Shown here: positions 1 through 6,770 of the stretch, piece by piece
How the letters are laid out: each line of letters opens with the position of its first letter
How positions within the stretch are numbered: the stretch's first letter is position 1
Assembly (NCBI GenBank): GCA_947462515.1
Contig: CANHPJ010000065.1
Coordinates: 1-7,844, forward strand
Direction of reading: 5' to 3'
DNA from: Bacteroidota bacterium
Lineage (GTDB): Bacteria > Bacteroidota > Bacteroidia > JACCXN01
Length of the DNA stretch: 7,844 nt
Notes under the pieces: model-generated
Told to the model about the DNA's origin: nothing
Database searches by the model: none
The model's input: only the letters and a program-made list of their open reading frames with translations
Made by a program: the position numbers and the translations under genes

Positions 1-2
1 CG

Positions 3-2189
3 GGAACTGGAAAAACCACTTTTTTAAAAAATTTAGTAAAAACAACACATAAAAAATGTCTTATTGCTGCTCCTACAGGCATTGCGGCAATTAATGCCGG
101 TGGGGTAACTATTCACTCGCTTTTTCAACTCCCTTTTGGTAATTTTTCACCAGTAGTTCAAACCAATGCTTCTCAAAATGTAAAGATTAATGACCCACAA
201 AACCTCATCAAAAACTTGTATATGAGCGATTCGAAGCGGAATCTGCTTAGAGAGTTGGAGTTATTAATTATTGATGAAGTGAGTATGTTGCGCGCTGACC
301 TGCTTGATGCCATTGATTTAGTTTTGAGATATGTTAGAAGAAAAAACTATGCACCATTTGGTGGAGTTCAGGTATTATTTATCGGAGATCTGTTACAATT
401 GCCACCGGTGGTTAAAGAGGATGAATGGCAATTTTTAAAAGCATATTATAAAAGCATTTATTTTTTTGATGCTTTAGCATTACAAGAAAACAAACCCATT
501 TACATTGAACTTGAAAAAATATATCGTCAAGGAGATGAAAGCTTTGTTGCACTGCTTAATAACCTAAGAAACAACCAGGTAAGTAATGACGATGTTAATT
601 TACTCAATAGTTTTCATAAGCCTGACTTTAAGCCAGCTGCCACATCAAATTACATTACCTTAACCACACACAATTACAAGGCAATAGCATTAAACAAAAC
701 ATTTTTAGACGAATTAAAAACTAAGCCATATCATTTTGAGGCTACTGTTAAAGGTGAATTTAGTGAATTTTCCTACCCGATAGAAAAAACTCTGGTACTA
801 AAAAAGGGAGCGCAAGTTATGTTTGTTAAAAACGATCCCACCGGGGCGCAGCGTTTCTTCAATGGTAAAATAGGTATTGTATCGGCCATAGATGAAACAA
901 AGATAGAGGTTGAATTTGAGGACAAATCTAAATCAGTATCGGTAGAAAAATATGAGTGGGAGAATGTTAAATTTGACCTAAACAGCTTAAGCAACGAGAT
1001 TGAAGAAAAAGTGATTGGCACCTTTACCCAATATCCAATTAAATTAGCATGGGCCATTACGGTGCATAAAAGTCAGGGGCTTACATTTGATAAAGCCATA
1101 ATAGATATTGGAGATGCTTTTGCACCCGGACAAGTATACGTTGCTTTGTCGAGGTTAAGGTCATTAAATGGATTGATACTTTCGACAAGTATTAATTACA
1201 ATAGCATAAGCAATGACTATAAAGTTACTGAGTATTCCAAGACCAAAACCGCTCAAGAAAACTTGAGTGTAATGGTAAAAAAAGAGGCAATTTTATTTCT
1301 TAAAAACTATGTATTGCAGAGTTTTGGTTTTGGTTATTTAAGTCAGAAATTGGCAAGCCACGTTATGAGTTATGCCAAAGAGGTAAATCGTTCAGATAAG
1401 CAAAAACATAAAGATTGGGCAACAGGATTAAAAGAGGATTTAGATAAAGTGAAGAATTTTGCTGATAAATTTCAGCAGGAAATTTCTCATATAACAAGTT
1501 TTGAAGACAATAATGAGCAGCTGGAAAAAAGATTGAAGGCTGCTAAGGAATATTTTGCACCATTCTTTAAATCGCTTTCTGACAAGGTTTTTGATCATAT
1601 TGAAGAAGTTAAAAAGGATAAAAAAATTAAATCTTATTTAAATGAATTGATTGAGATAGAGTCTTCATTTTATGAGCAATTAAAAAGAATAAACAAGGCA
1701 CATGCTCTCACCATTTCCTATATCAACAATAAAGAATTTACAAGCGAAGACGTAAAAAAACTTTTAATCAGCGAAAATAGAGACCAGCAAATAAAAAAGG
1801 CTTTACAAATGCCATTGGGATTGGGAAAAGCAACGGGAAAGTTAAAAACAACAAAAAGCTTAGAATCAAAAAAGCCTGATAAGGAGGTTAAACCTGATAC
1901 CAAGACAGAGACATTCAAACTATATAAACAAGGAAAAAAAATAGAAGAGATAGCCTTTATACGCAGCATGACTGCCGGAACAATAGAAGGTCACCTTGCC
2001 TATTTTGTAACTAAAGGAGAATTAAAAGCCACTGAGTTTGTAGCGGAAGAAAAAATCAAACAAATTATAGCTATATCCAAATCATTGAACACCTTTCAGT
2101 CGGGAGCCATAAAGCAGGCTTTAAGCGATGACTTTAGCTACGGTGAAATAAAAATGGCTCTGGCAGCTTATCTTGGGGCCGAGAATTAG
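3..2189 (+). CDS. PIF1-like superfamily 1 DNA helicase with C-terminal helix-turn-helix domain, 5' partial
   Basis: Probable ATP-dependent DNA helicase of the PIF1/RecD-like superfamily 1B, acting on DNA in the cytoplasm. The frame is open from base 3, so the true start lies outside the window; the first in-window ATG (216) falls inside the domain. Numbering the 728 visible residues from base 3: Walker A GTGKTT at 1-6, then APTGIAA (motif Ia, about 24-30); Walker B LLIIDEVSML with D91/E92; motif III FIGDLLQLPP near 126-135; TVHKSQGLTFD near 353-363 and QVYVALSR near 377-384, the C-terminal helicase motifs with the arginine finger. A long charged, probably coiled-coil stretch follows (about 465-580). 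From about 637 the segment TFKLYKQGKKIEEIA...TAGTIEGHLAYFV resembles the HTH_40 domain found at the C-terminus of some RecQ-type helicases. Only a few residues before the P-loop glycines appear to be missing besides any N-terminal extension. Helicase class is secure; the exact cellular role (replication, repair or G-quadruplex processing) is not visible. Confidence 0.93.
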   Translation, partial: GTGKTTFLKNLVKTTHKKCLIAAPTGIAAINAGGVTIHSLFQLPFGNFSPVVQTNASQNVKINDPQNLIKNLYMSDSKRNLLRELELLIIDEVSMLRADLLDAIDLVLRYVRRKNYAPFGGVQVLFIGDLLQLPPVVKEDEWQFLKAYYKSIYFFDALALQENKPIYIELEKIYRQGDESFVALLNNLRNNQVSNDDVNLLNSFHKPDFKPAATSNYITLTTHNYKAIALNKTFLDELKTKPYHFEATVKGEFSEFSYPIEKTLVLKKGAQVMFVKNDPTGAQRFFNGKIGIVSAIDETKIEVEFEDKSKSVSVEKYEWENVKFDLNSLSNEIEEKVIGTFTQYPIKLAWAITVHKSQGLTFDKAIIDIGDAFAPGQVYVALSRLRSLNGLILSTSINYNSISNDYKVTEYSKTKTAQENLSVMVKKEAILFLKNYVLQSFGFGYLSQKLASHVMSYAKEVNRSDKQKHKDWATGLKEDLDKVKNFADKFQQEISHITSFEDNNEQLEKRLKAAKEYFAPFFKSLSDKVFDHIEEVKKDKKIKSYLNELIEIESSFYEQLKRINKAHALTISYINNKEFTSEDVKKLLISENRDQQIKKALQMPLGLGKATGKLKTTKSLESKKPDKEVKPDTKTETFKLYKQGKKIEEIAFIRSMTAGTIEGHLAYFVTKGELKATEFVAEEKIKQIIAISKSLNTFQSGAIKQALSDDFSYGEIKMALAAYLGAEN

Positions 2190-2530
2190 TTTTGACCTGA
2201 TTTTAATCAAAAAAGTAGCAATTGACTATTTATAAAACCACAGAAATTATTTGTTGGTTTTTGAAAAAAAGAAAAAGTAATTAGTCCATAAATCAAGTTG
2301 GATATAAAGTTTTCAGTAATTCATGTATTATATTGACAATGAACGGATAAGAAGCAAGCAATCATTGACCTTTCAGCAGAGAATATATTCATATTGGGAT
2401 TGTGAGCTGATCAAATTGACAGGTATAAAAAATATTTTTTTATGAACATATATTAATAAACACATTTTTTAATAAGATTACATTAAAAAGATTTCTCAAA
2501 AAACAATAAATTTAAACCAAAATAAACACT
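2190..2530. other. AT-rich intergenic region between helicase and YkgJ-family gene
   Basis: No convincing gene on either strand. A weak inverted repeat, AAAACCA at 2234-2240 and TGGTTTT at 2255-2261 with a 14-base loop, runs into five T residues and could be a poor terminator for the helicase gene; its stem is only 7 bp and AT-rich. The hexamer ATTGAC occurs four times (2221, 2332, 2364, 2415). No good TAnnTTTG box was found close to the start at 2531, so the promoter of the downstream gene is not identified. Confidence 0.5.
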
Positions 2531-3040
2531 TTGAAAGAAATAAATATCTCCGGCTTAAAAGACAAAGCCAAGCATGCAGCCCCTGCCAACAAAAAGTTAA
2601 TAGAAAAATTAAAAAGAACTAAGCCTAAAGATTTAGACCAGGTTACGGAGCAGCTTCACGATGAGGCTTTCGAAAATATTGATTGCATGAAATGTGCCAA
2701 CTGTTGCAAAACAACAAGTCCTATTTTTACTCCAAAAGACATAGACCGTTTGGCTAAAAAGTTTAAAATAAAGGCTTCTCAATTTATAGATAAGTATCTA
2801 CATATTGATGAGGATAAAGACTATGTGCTTAATTCCGCTCCTTGTCCTTTTCTTGATTCAGATAATTCTTGTTCCGTATACGATGATAGGCCAAACGCAT
2901 GCAATGAATATCCGCATACAAGTAGAAAAAGGTTCTATCAGGTTTTGGATCTTACTTTACAAAATACATATATCTGTCCTGCTGTTTTTAATGTGGTGGA
3001 AGCTCTGCACAAAAAGTATCCATCAAAAATAGAATCTTAG
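2531..3040 (+). CDS. YkgJ family (CxxCxxCC) cysteine-cluster protein
   Basis: A 169-residue cytoplasmic protein of the YkgJ / CxxCxxCC family (PF03692 type), whose cysteines are thought to bind zinc or an iron-sulfur cluster; the biochemical role is unknown. The signature is C52-M-K-C55-A-N-C58-C59, followed by C105 (APCPFL), C114 and C124 (SCSVYDDRPNACNEYP) and C149 (YICP). The eight cysteines and the CPFL...C..Y..RP..C..YP pattern are typical. The N-terminal 45 residues are lysine-rich and probably helical. The start is a TTG: an in-frame TAA lies at 2513-2515 and the first in-frame ATG is codon 53, inside the cysteine motif, so an ATG start would destroy the domain. A 56-base gap containing a promoter-like box separates it from the next gene, so it is probably a separate transcription unit. 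Confidence 0.88.
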   Translation: MKEINISGLKDKAKHAAPANKKLIEKLKRTKPKDLDQVTEQLHDEAFENIDCMKCANCCKTTSPIFTPKDIDRLAKKFKIKASQFIDKYLHIDEDKDYVLNSAPCPFLDSDNSCSVYDDRPNACNEYPHTSRKRFYQVLDLTLQNTYICPAVFNVVEALHKKYPSKIES

Positions 3041-3043
3041 TAG

Positions 3044-3068
3044 TTGTATTTTCCTTTTATTAACTTTG
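3044..3068 (+). promoter_or_regulatory. Bacteroidota-type promoter before the peptidase-kdsA operon
   Basis: TAACTTTG at 3061-3068 is a perfect match to the Bacteroidota -7 box TAnnTTTG. The nearest TTG (3044-3046) lies 14 bases upstream, closer than the usual 17-23, so the -33 element is doubtful. Transcription from here would start near 3072-3075, leaving a leader of about 25 bases before the ATG at 3097. Confidence 0.6.
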
Positions 3069-3096
3069 CGAGCTAATTTTTTAGATTTAAAATCTC

Positions 3097-4323
3097 ATGA
3101 AACATAAACTTATTCCAGTAATCTTATTTACATTTTCATGTACTGCCATTTCTGCACAAAACAACAGAAGAGATAAGGCAGAATATATACCATATCAAAA
3201 CGGATTTTTTGAGCAGATACAAAAAGAAAATGGAACCACTTATCCTGCCTCGGCTCCTAAAAAGGTTTTTAAAATGGACTTTTCTTCCATGGATTTACCT
3301 AAGTCGGCCAATGAGTTTAAAACCGCCTGGAGCGATAAGCCAGAATCGCAAGGCTTAACAAATACCTGCTGGTCATTTTCTACCACTTCATTTTATGAGT
3401 CGGAAATTTTCAGGCTTAGCGGCCAAAAAATAAACCTTTCGCAAATGTATATCGTTTATTGGGAGTTTGTGGAAAAGGCTCGTGAATTTGTTCGTACACG
3501 CGGTACTTCAGAATTTGGAGAGGGTTCTGAAACAAATGCTCCAAAGCGAATGATGAAAATGTATGGTATTGTGCCTTACGAATCTTACCCGGGAAATACA
3601 AAAGACAAAGTGTTTTACGATCATGTAAAGATGTTTGCCGAAATGCAGGCATACATGCAAAACGTTAAAACTAACAATGCATGGAATGAGGAAGCGGTTA
3701 TTGCTACCATAAAATCCATGATGCATCATTATATTGGCGAGGTTCCTAAAAGTGTAACGCTAAATGGTAAAACCATGAGCCCTCAAGAATATTTGAAAAA
3801 TGTAACTAAATTAAATCCAGATGATTATATTGATTTTATGTCTTTGATGGAGCAGCCATATTGGAAGCAAACCCTTTATAATGCTCCTGATAACTGGTGG
3901 AGAAGTACCGACTATTATAATGTGCCATTAGATGATTTTATGGGTGTTATAAAAGGGGCAGTAAAGGCAGGTTATTCCATTGCAATAGGTGGCGATGTGT
4001 CTGAAAGCGGAATGGATTCATACAAGGAGGTAGCTGTGGTTCCCACCTATGATATACCCTCTGAATACATTGATCAATATGCCCGTCAGATGCGTTTTAG
4101 CAATAAATCAACTACGGATGATCATGCCATACATTTGGTGGGTTATTTGGAAAAGCCAAACGGCATGTGGTTTTTAATTAAAGACAGTGGAAGTGGTGCT
4201 TTTAATGGTGAAAATAAAGGGTATTATTTTTTCCACGAAGATTATGTGAAATTAAAAATGATGACCATAACGCTTCATAAAGATGCTGCTAAGGAAATCC
4301 TTACCAAATTCAACAAGCAATAA
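3097..4323 (+). CDS. Secreted papain-fold (C1 / bleomycin hydrolase-like) cysteine peptidase
   Basis: A 408-residue C1-family peptidase, probably exported to the periplasm. Residues 1-20 form a signal peptide (basic MKHK, hydrophobic core, AISA before Q21). The active-site region is ESQGLTNTCWSFS, with oxyanion Q85 and nucleophile C91. The catalytic histidine is H343 in DDHAIHLVGY, which lines up with papain NHAVAAVGY. The third catalytic position, Asn in papain (IKNSWG), is Asp here (IKDSGSG, D363), and the following Trp is Gly (G365). The long insert between Cys and His resembles bleomycin hydrolase / aminopeptidase C more than papain, though those enzymes are usually cytoplasmic. The family and export are well supported; the substrate is unknown, and the Asn-to-Asp change leaves catalytic strength uncertain. 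The kdsA gene follows 23 bases later, suggesting one transcript from the box at 3061. Confidence 0.88.
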   Translation: MKHKLIPVILFTFSCTAISAQNNRRDKAEYIPYQNGFFEQIQKENGTTYPASAPKKVFKMDFSSMDLPKSANEFKTAWSDKPESQGLTNTCWSFSTTSFYESEIFRLSGQKINLSQMYIVYWEFVEKAREFVRTRGTSEFGEGSETNAPKRMMKMYGIVPYESYPGNTKDKVFYDHVKMFAEMQAYMQNVKTNNAWNEEAVIATIKSMMHHYIGEVPKSVTLNGKTMSPQEYLKNVTKLNPDDYIDFMSLMEQPYWKQTLYNAPDNWWRSTDYYNVPLDDFMGVIKGAVKAGYSIAIGGDVSESGMDSYKEVAVVPTYDIPSEYIDQYARQMRFSNKSTTDDHAIHLVGYLEKPNGMWFLIKDSGSGAFNGENKGYYFFHEDYVKLKMMTITLHKDAAKEILTKFNKQ

Positions 4324-4346
4324 TGTTTTTCATTTAACTCTATTTT

Positions 4347-5165
4347 ATGACTCTGAATAATATCGCCAATCTTAAATTTACTAATAAAAATAATTTCTTT
4401 TTAATTGCCGGTCCTTGTGTAGTGGAGTCGGAAGAAAATGTAATGGAGATTGCCAAAAGGGTTATTGATATTACCAACAGACTGGAGATCCCCTATATTT
4501 TCAAGGCATCTTTTAAGAAGGCAAATCGTTCTAGATTAGATTCTTATACCGGTATTGGCGACGAAAAGGGATTGGAAATTATTGCCAAAGTGAAACAACA
4601 GTTTAATGTTCCGGTATTAACAGATGTGCACGATGAACAGGATTGCGAACTGGCTGCCAGCTATGGTATTGATGTATTGCAGATACCTGCTTTTTTATGT
4701 CGTCAAACCGATTTATTGGTGGCAGCTGCAAACACAGGTAAGGTGGTTAACATTAAAAAAGGACAGTTTTTATCGCCGGGAGCCATGAAATTTGCCGTTG
4801 ATAAAGTTCGTCAGTCCGGTAACCAAAATATTATGCTTACCGAAAGAGGCTCTACCTTTGGTTATTATGATTTGATAGTAGATTATAGAGGCATACCCGA
4901 AATGCAGCAAAACGGTGTTCCTGTTATTCTGGATGTTACACATAGCTTGCAGCAGCCAAACACCGAATCGGGTGTAACGGGTGGCAAACCACAGTTAATT
5001 GAAACCATTGCCAAGGCTGGTATTGCAACCGGGGTGGATGGTATTTTTATTGAAACCCACCCAAATCCTGCTCTAGCCAAATCAGATGGTGCCAATATGC
5101 TAAAATTAGATTTATTGGAGGAATTACTGACCAAGCTGGTGAAAATTAGAAAAGCGATTTTATAA
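4347..5165 (+). CDS. kdsA: 3-deoxy-8-phosphooctulonate synthase (KDO-8-phosphate synthase)
   Basis: Cytoplasmic enzyme that condenses phosphoenolpyruvate with D-arabinose 5-phosphate to give KDO-8-phosphate, the precursor of the KDO sugar that joins lipid A to the LPS core. The 272-residue length is normal for the family and the TIM-barrel signatures are intact: LIAGPCVVES (20-28), IFKASFKKANRSR (51-63), VLTDVHDE (90-97), LQIPAFLCRQTDL (111-123), NIKKGQFLSPGAMK (135-148), LTERGSTFGYYDL (164-176), LDVTHSLQQP (195-204) and SDGANML (246-252). C24, H199, E236 and D247 match the metal ligands of the metal-dependent class; the E. coli-type metal-independent enzymes have Asn at the Cys position. It sits 23 bases behind the peptidase gene and directly before two terminators, so it is the last gene of that operon. 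The other KDO pathway genes are not in the window. Confidence 0.97.
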   Translation: MTLNNIANLKFTNKNNFFLIAGPCVVESEENVMEIAKRVIDITNRLEIPYIFKASFKKANRSRLDSYTGIGDEKGLEIIAKVKQQFNVPVLTDVHDEQDCELAASYGIDVLQIPAFLCRQTDLLVAAANTGKVVNIKKGQFLSPGAMKFAVDKVRQSGNQNIMLTERGSTFGYYDLIVDYRGIPEMQQNGVPVILDVTHSLQQPNTESGVTGGKPQLIETIAKAGIATGVDGIFIETHPNPALAKSDGANMLKLDLLEELLTKLVKIRKAIL

Positions 5166-5174
5166 AAATAAAGG

Positions 5175-5194
5175 CGTTTTCTAAACGTTTTTTT
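5175..5194 (+). terminator. Short intrinsic terminator after kdsA
   Basis: CGTTT at 5175-5179 and AAACG at 5183-5187 form a 5-bp stem around a 3-base loop, followed directly by seven T residues (5188-5194). It begins 10 bases after the kdsA stop codon. The stem is weak alone; it probably assists the stronger terminator just downstream. Confidence 0.5.
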
Positions 5195-5201
5195 GATTGT
5201 T

Positions 5202-5250
5202 AAACTGCCGGATTAATCTATAATTTCAGGATTAATCCGGCAGTTTTTTT
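5202..5250 (+). terminator. Strong intrinsic terminator of the peptidase-kdsA operon
   Basis: AAACTGCCGGATTAATC (5202-5218) and its exact reverse complement (5230-5246) make a perfect 17-bp stem with an 11-base loop, and a T tract runs from 5244 to 5250. The stem includes the GC-rich block CTGCCGG, unlike the AT-rich surroundings. This marks the end of the operon and separates it from the dinD region. Confidence 0.93.
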
Positions 5251-5561
5251 ATAATCATAATATTATTGTTTTAAGTATCGGGACACCCTAAAAAAATTAT
5301 TGATTATTTGATACAGTTAAGACTGCTAGCTTTCTGTTTTTAGGAGTTTTGATTTTGTATGTTTTCATATAGGCAAGGGTATGATATTTGATATGTATTG
5401 TTAATTATTTAAGAAGCATTATTAAGCGATTAAATGTCACGACATTACTGCCAAATCGGAAAAATTATTACAAAAGTAAGCCTACAACGGTCAATTGCAG
5501 CTATATTATTAAATAACGATTCTTATTTTTTATCTACTTTAGTTTGTCAAATTATTGGAAA
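5251..5561. other. AT-rich intergenic region before the dinD-family gene
   Basis: No supported gene. The stretch AGTATCGGGACACCCT near 5275-5290 is much richer in GC than its surroundings and may be half of a palindromic intergenic repeat, but no second arm is nearby. A short palindrome, ATGTC-AC-GACAT, lies at 5434-5445 and could be a protein-binding site. A 23-codon basic ORF on the minus strand (5297-5368) is too short to support. Confidence 0.45.
5535..5542 (+). promoter_or_regulatory. Possible -7 box before the dinD-family gene
   Basis: TACTTTAG matches TAnnTTTG at seven of eight positions. No TTG lies 17-23 bases upstream, so this is a weak call. If used, transcription would begin near 5547-5550, which makes the ATG at 5562 a better start than the in-frame TTG at 5544. 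Confidence 0.3.
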
Positions 5562-6404
5562 ATGAAAAAAGAAATTATAGTTCGCTTAAACAAGAGTTTT
5601 GAAGATGCTGCCAATGAAAAAGAAGGTGTTGAGTTTTGGTTTGCAAGAGATTTGCAAGTATTGTTGGGTTATTCTCAATGGCGTAATTTTCTTCAAGTAA
5701 TTGCTAAATCAAAAATTGCCTGTAATAACGCAGGTCAAAATACTGATGACCATTTTGCTGAGGTCAGCAAAATGGTTAACATTGGTTCTGGAGCTGAAAG
5801 GCCTCTTGAAGATATTATGCTTACTCGATACGCCTGTTATCTTATAGCACAAAATGGAGACCCGAGAAAAGATGAAATTGCTTTTGCAATGAATTATTTT
5901 GCGGTTCAAACTCGCAAACAGGAATTACTAGAAGAACGATTAAAAGAATGGGAAAGATTACAGGCAAGAGAAAAATTATCAATTTCAGAAAAAGAATTGT
6001 CAGGTTTAATTTTCCAAAAAGGCATTGACGAAAGCGGGTTTGCAAGAGTAAGAAGTAAAGGAGACCAAGCGTTATTTGGTGGTAAGACTACTAAAGACAT
6101 GAAATTGAAAATGAAAATTCCTGATAACAGAGCTTTGGCTGACTTTTTACCGATAATTACTATTAAAGCAAAGGACTTTGCTATTGAAATTACAAACTTT
6201 AATATTCGTAAAGACGACCTTAATACAGAACAATCCATAACAAAAGAACATATAAAAAACAACAAAGATGTAAGAGGCGTTTTGTTAAAAAGTGGTATCA
6301 CCCCAGAAACATTGCCTGCCGAAGAAGACATCAAAAAAGTAGAAAGAAAAGTAAAATCTGCCAACAAGAAATTATCTAAAGAAACAAAAAAGCTGAAGAA
6401 ATAA
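5562..6404 (+). CDS. dinD: DNA damage-inducible protein D family (DinD-like)
   Basis: A 280-residue protein resembling E. coli DinD (about 274 residues), a damage-induced protein reported to inhibit RecA filament activity; the function of this homologue is inferred only. The N-terminal half shows the Bro-N/DinD pattern: FWFARDLQVLLGYSQWRNFLQVIAKSK, then DDHFAEVSKMVNIGSGAERPLEDIMLTRYACYLIAQNGDP (R89-P101) and YFAVQTRKQEL (112-122). The second half keeps the conserved GLIFQKGIDESGFARVRSKGDQALFGG block (about 148-174) and the later ITKEHIKNNKDVRGVL. The C-terminus is very lysine-rich. An in-frame TTG at 5544 would add six residues, but the ATG gives the natural MKKEIIV start and sits sensibly behind a possible -7 box. 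The gene stands alone: the operon upstream is closed by terminators and a long gap follows. It is the first gene of the accessory-looking half. Confidence 0.86.
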   Translation: MKKEIIVRLNKSFEDAANEKEGVEFWFARDLQVLLGYSQWRNFLQVIAKSKIACNNAGQNTDDHFAEVSKMVNIGSGAERPLEDIMLTRYACYLIAQNGDPRKDEIAFAMNYFAVQTRKQELLEERLKEWERLQAREKLSISEKELSGLIFQKGIDESGFARVRSKGDQALFGGKTTKDMKLKMKIPDNRALADFLPIITIKAKDFAIEITNFNIRKDDLNTEQSITKEHIKNNKDVRGVLLKSGITPETLPAEEDIKKVERKVKSANKKLSKETKKLKK

Positions 6405-6564
6405 AAATGAGCAAAGAACAAAGCTGTAAGAACTATTGCAAATTAATACAGGCCACACGCAAACCAAAAATTGCTTTAGCTCTTTCACTTTTCGATATCT
6501 AAGAATTTTTAAATTTTTCTACTTCCCTTCTAAAAAATTTAAATATCCGACGCGCATCACAACT
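6405..6564. other. Non-coding stretch after dinD
   Basis: No supported gene. An ATG three bases after the dinD stop (6407) opens a 31-codon frame ending at 6502; it matches nothing I recognise. The region also holds an all-AT inverted repeat (6508-6543). It runs directly into the first copy of the direct repeat. Confidence 0.4.
6508..6543. repeat. AT-only inverted repeat
   Basis: TTTAAATTTTT at 6508-6518 and its exact reverse complement AAAAATTTAAA at 6533-6543 form an 11-bp stem with a 14-base pyrimidine-rich loop. No T tract follows and the stem contains no GC pairs, so it is a poor terminator. It may simply reflect base composition. Confidence 0.35.
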
Positions 6565-6703
6565 ACCGAAAATCAATACACCGATAATTTTCCACGAAAC
6601 ACACCCCTGAAAATTTATTAACTGCATTAATTGGAGTGGATTTAATCGGTTATTTTTGAGACAAAATGGATTCAGTTTTTAAAGGGGACTTGGGTTTTTA
6701 GAC
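6565..6703 (+). repeat. Direct repeat copy A (upstream of the toxin-antitoxin pair)
   Basis: This stretch aligns along its length with 7619-7764, at roughly three quarters identity by eye with small indels. Shared landmarks in the same order are ACCGAA, CACGAAA, ACCxCTGA, the exact 19-mer TTTATTAACTGCATTAATT (6614-6632), GAGTGG, TTTGAG, a GATTC block and GTTTTTAxACG. The offset between the 19-mers is 1059 bases, enclosing both genes of the pair. The first edge (about 6565) and last edge (about 6703) are approximate. It contains a promoter (6630-6658). Confidence 0.78.
6630..6658 (+). promoter_or_regulatory. Promoter within repeat copy A, driving the toxin-antitoxin pair
   Basis: TATTTTTG at 6651-6658 is a perfect TAnnTTTG box. 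ATTG at 6630-6633 supplies the -33 TTG with a 17-base spacer, within the range known for Bacteroidota promoters. The same arrangement occurs at the aligned position in copy B. Transcription would start near 6662-6665, giving a leader of just over 100 bases before the ATG at 6771. A hairpin GGGTTT (6692-6697) / AAACCC (6715-6720) lies in that leader. Confidence 0.6.
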
Positions 6704-6734
6704 GGATTGACGTTAAACCCTGGCTCCACACAAA

Positions 6735-6766
6735 TTTTGAATTTTATAAAAAATGCCTTATATTTA
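6735..6766 (+). promoter_or_regulatory. Alternative promoter immediately before the antitoxin start
   Basis: TTTTG at 6735-6739, a 19-base spacer and TATATTTA at 6759-6766 (seven of eight positions of TAnnTTTG). It ends four bases before the ATG at 6771, so a transcript from it would be leaderless or nearly so. The surroundings are very AT-rich, so chance is a real possibility. Confidence 0.35.
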
Positions 6767-6770
6767 GTAT

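Noticed and set aside
1718..1969. Minus-strand frame inside the helicase gene (similar ones at 773-1057, 3416-3652, 3508-3729 and 4883-5134)
   Set aside because: All lie antisense within intact, recognisable genes and show no family motifs.
2805..3032. 75-codon + strand frame inside the YkgJ-family gene
   Set aside because: It is an out-of-frame overlap with a conserved cysteine-cluster protein.
5297..5368. Minus-strand 23-codon basic ORF (MKTYKIKTPKNRKLAVLTVS...) next to the GC-rich AGGGTGTCCC block, possibly an insertion-sequence remnant
   Set aside because: No partner inverted repeat, no target duplication and no transposase motif were found; a short Lys-rich frame is expected by chance in this DNA.
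5906..6421. 171-codon minus-strand frame opposite dinD
   Set aside because: It lies antisense to a well-conserved DinD-like gene and its Phe/Ser/Leu-rich product is the usual shadow of Lys/Glu-rich coding DNA.
6407..6502. 31-codon frame starting three bases after the dinD stop (MSKEQSCKNYCKL...)
   Set aside because: The position suggests coupling, but it is very short with no recognisable motif. A remnant of a longer gene cannot be excluded.
6436..6621. 61-codon frame starting with TTG after dinD
   Set aside because: Its composition is low-complexity Phe/Lys/Thr from AT-rich DNA, it runs into the repeat, and it matches no family I know.
6616..6718. Integron attC site: TATTAAC at 6616-6622 and GTTAAAC (fits GTTRRRY) at 6712-6718, with similar TATTAAC / GTTAAGA in copy B
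   Set aside because: Neither TATTAAC fits RYYYAAC, copy B breaks GTTRRRY at the last base, the inner L boxes do not pair convincingly, and no integrase is in the window. The conserved part of the repeat is better explained by a promoter.
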